This document shows positions 5,441-6,926 of a stretch of DNA of 6,926 bases, piece by piece. The stretch is from positions 1 to 6,926 of the forward strand of contig DQCI01000284.1 in the NCBI GenBank assembly GCA_003545125.1. The letters run 5' to 3'. This DNA is from Paracoccaceae bacterium. GTDB lineage: Bacteria; Pseudomonadota; Alphaproteobacteria; Rhodobacterales; Rhodobacteraceae. The notes beneath the pieces are model-generated. The model did no database searches. It was given only the letters and a program-made list of their open reading frames with translations, and was not told where the DNA came from. Both the position numbers and the translations under genes were made by a program. Numbering within the stretch: the first letter of the stretch is position 1; each line of letters begins with the position of its first letter.

Positions 5441-6616
5441 ATGAAAAAGCTGCTTCTCGCCTCCGCGGCGACGGCCCTCGTGACCTCGGCCGCCTCGGCT
5501 GAAGAGATCAAGCTCGGCGTTCTTCTCGCCTTCACCGGCCCGCTCGAAAGCCTCGCCCCGGATATTGCGGAAGGAACCGAGCTTGCCATAACCGAAGCGA
5601 CGGCCAACGGCAAATTCCTCGACGGCACCACCATCGCACCGGTTCGTGCGGACTCGACCTGCATTGACGCCGCCGCTGCCACCGCCGCGGCCGAACGCCT
5701 GATCACGGCGGACGGGGTCTCCGGCATCGTCGGCGCCATGTGCTCGGGCGCGACCGGCGCCGTGCTCGCCAACGTCGCGATGCCGAATGGCATGGTGATG
5801 ATCTCGCCGTCGGCCACTTCGCCGGCGCTGTCGACCGTCGAAGACAACGGGTTGTTCTTCCGCACCGCGCCGTCCGACGCGCGCCAGGGCGAAGTCATGG
5901 CCGCGATGATGAAGGACCGCGGCTACAACGACATCGCCGTGACCTACACCAACAACGACTATGGCAAAGGTCTGGCCGACAGCTTCGCGGCCGCCTGGGA
6001 AGCCCAGGGCGGCACGATCACCATCAACACCGCCCATGAAGACGGCAAGGCCGACTATTCGGCCGAAGTGGGCGCGCTGGCGTCCGCCGGCGGCGACATC
6101 CTCGTGGTCGCGGGCTACGTCGACCAGGGTGGCTCCGGCATCATCCAGGCGGCGCTCGACACCGGCGCCTTCGACACCTTCAACCTGCCCGACGGCATGG
6201 TCTCCTCGACCCTCGAAGAGCGCTTCGGCGCCGATCTCGACGGCTCCTTCGGACAGATCCCGGGCTCGCCCGCGGCCGAGAAATTCGCCGAACTCGTGGG
6301 CGACAGGTTCGATTCGACCTCCGTTTACGCCGACACCGGCTACGACGCCGCCGCGCTCATCATGATGGCGATGCAGGCCGCCGGCTCCACCGATCCGATG
6401 GTCTACAAAGACAAGATCATGGATGTCGCCAACGCCCCGGGTGAAGAGATCTTCCCCGGTGAGCTCGAAAAGGCGATGGAGATCCTCGCCGCCGGCGGTG
6501 ATGTCGACTACGTCGGCGCATCGGCTGTCGAGCTGGTCGGCGCGGGCGAAAGCGCCGGCTCCTACCGCGTGATCGAGATCCAGGGCGGCAAGGTCGTCGA
6601 CGTCGAGTACCGCTAA
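5441..6616 (+). CDS. Branched-chain amino acid-type ABC transporter, periplasmic substrate-binding protein
   Basis: The product is 391 aa, of the Peripla_BP_6 / LivJ-LivK type. Residues 1-20 are a Sec signal peptide (MKK, a hydrophobic core, then ASA before E21); no lipobox cysteine is seen, so it should be a soluble periplasmic protein. The mature protein begins EEIKLGVLLAFTGPLESLAP, the usual first strand and ligand loop. C74 and C101 match the positions of the conserved disulfide in LivJ-like proteins, and ISPSATSP at 121-128 is the ligand-contact loop. YTNNDYGKGLADSF at 169-182 starts the second lobe, and Y296 and Y301 lie in the usual VYADTGYDAAAL segment. GGGAG stands 7 nt before the ATG. 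A LivG-type ATPase gene follows on the same strand. Family members bind leucine-type amino acids, but also amides, urea or aromatic compounds, so the substrate is uncertain. Confidence 0.95.
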   Translation: MKKLLLASAATALVTSAASAEEIKLGVLLAFTGPLESLAPDIAEGTELAITEATANGKFLDGTTIAPVRADSTCIDAAAATAAAERLITADGVSGIVGAMCSGATGAVLANVAMPNGMVMISPSATSPALSTVEDNGLFFRTAPSDARQGEVMAAMMKDRGYNDIAVTYTNNDYGKGLADSFAAAWEAQGGTITINTAHEDGKADYSAEVGALASAGGDILVVAGYVDQGGSGIIQAALDTGAFDTFNLPDGMVSSTLEERFGADLDGSFGQIPGSPAAEKFAELVGDRFDSTSVYADTGYDAAALIMMAMQAAGSTDPMVYKDKIMDVANAPGEEIFPGELEKAMEILAAGGDVDYVGASAVELVGAGESAGSYRVIEIQGGKVVDVEYR

Positions 6617-6644
6617 GCCGCGGATACCGGCTTGCAAACAGGAG

Positions 6645-6672
6645 GCAGCCCGGCGTACTTCCGGGCTGCTTT
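6645..6672 (+). terminator. Intercistronic hairpin after the binding-protein gene (partial terminator)
   Basis: A perfect 9-bp GC-rich stem (GCAGCCCGG, 6645-6653; CCGGGCTGC, 6661-6669) closes a 7-nt loop, followed by only three T. It starts 28 nt after the stop codon. The short T-run suggests leaky termination or a 3'-end stabiliser rather than a full stop. This is common after binding-protein genes, where it leaves more binding protein than membrane components. Confidence 0.7.
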
Positions 6673-6801
6673 CACACGCCGCGCCTGTGCAGCGCGTTAG
6701 ACCCGCGCCGAACGGCGACAACACCAGCGCCAACCGGCGCCCGAATATACTGCGCAGCTGGCGCGCAACAAGAACCGCGCCGCGAGGCGCGAGGGGGACG
6801 C

Positions 6802-6926
6802 ATGATCGTCGTCGAGGACGTTCACAAGCATTTTGGCGGATTCCACGCTGTCGATGGCGCCTCTCTCACCATCGACGAAGGCTCGATCACCGGGCTGATC
6901 GGCCCGAACGGCGCCGGCAAGACCAC
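6802..6926 (+). CDS. LivG-type ABC transporter ATP-binding protein, N-terminal fragment
   Basis: Only 41 codons and two bases are present before the window ends. The start reads MIVVEDVHKHFGG, followed by HAVDGASLTIDEGSITGLI and then the Walker A motif GPNGAGKT (34-41), with AC of a likely second Thr codon at the edge. The FGG followed by an AV-containing segment ahead of the P-loop is typical of the branched-chain amino acid transporter ATPases, LivG more than LivF. The protein would bind ATP and drive import through LivH/LivM-type permeases, presumably encoded further right. AGGGGG (6792-6797) is a good ribosome-binding site 4 nt from the ATG. It lies 185 bp after the binding-protein gene, which is long for an operon, with a hairpin between. 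It is probably the same transport unit, but a separate internal promoter is possible. Confidence 0.92.
   Translation, partial: MIVVEDVHKHFGGFHAVDGASLTIDEGSITGLIGPNGAGKT

Noticed and set aside
5396..6733. Long minus-strand open frame opposite the binding-protein gene
   Set aside because: High-GC codon bias on the plus strand opens the opposite frame. The plus-strand product has a signal peptide and clear family motifs, while the minus-strand product matches nothing I know.
6746..6751. TATACT as a promoter -10 for the ATPase gene
   Set aside because: It is a good hexamer, but nothing like a -35 is found at 16-18 bp upstream, so it is not listed as a feature.

Overview
The window looks like an ordinary chromosomal segment of a GC-rich alphaproteobacterium, most likely a member of the Rhodobacteraceae/roseobacter group. 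This is inferred from the strong G/C bias at third codon positions, a class II (plant-type) DAHP synthase, a YicC-Gmk pair, a PAS_5-type PAS protein, and a CtrA-like TTAA-N7-TTAA box. I see no tRNA, rRNA, CRISPR array, insertion sequence, integrase or attachment site.

Region 1 (1-1916) is a divergent pair. On the minus strand yicC (56-946) runs into gmk, of which only the first 15 codons are present (47 down to 1); the two are 8 bp apart and clearly one operon. On the plus strand a single PAS-domain gene (1116-1916) ends in a strong intrinsic terminator. The 169 bp between the two starts contains the CtrA-like box, placed so that it could act on the PAS promoter and also cover the yicC ribosome-binding region.

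Region 2 (1917-3722) holds the class II DAHP synthase gene, the entry enzyme of the shikimate pathway, on the minus strand (2156-3529). It has its own convincing promoter (TTGCAC-N17-TATATC) and its own terminator. It converges with the PAS gene and diverges from the regulator gene that follows. The 193 bp divergent spacer carries a perfect 13-bp inverted repeat.

Region 3 (3723-6926) is all on the plus strand. It contains a GlxA-type AraC-family regulator (DJ-1/PfpI-like sensor plus AraC HTH), a GNAT acetyltransferase whose start overlaps the regulator's stop (ATGA), then a branched-chain-amino-acid-type periplasmic binding protein and the start of a LivG-type ABC ATPase (first 41 codons, cut by the window end). 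The binding protein and the ATPase are separated by a hairpin, a layout that lets the binding protein be made in excess. The regulator's closest relatives in my memory are GbdR/CdhR-like regulators of quaternary-amine and amino-acid catabolism. It is reasonable to infer, but not shown, that it controls the neighbouring transporter. A pair of direct repeats 21 bp apart just upstream of the transporter gene is a candidate binding site.

I did not find a clearly novel system. The points most worth checking are the CtrA-like box, the 13-bp inverted repeat, the 21-bp-spaced direct repeats, and the glycine-rich repeat inserted in the regulator's sensor domain.
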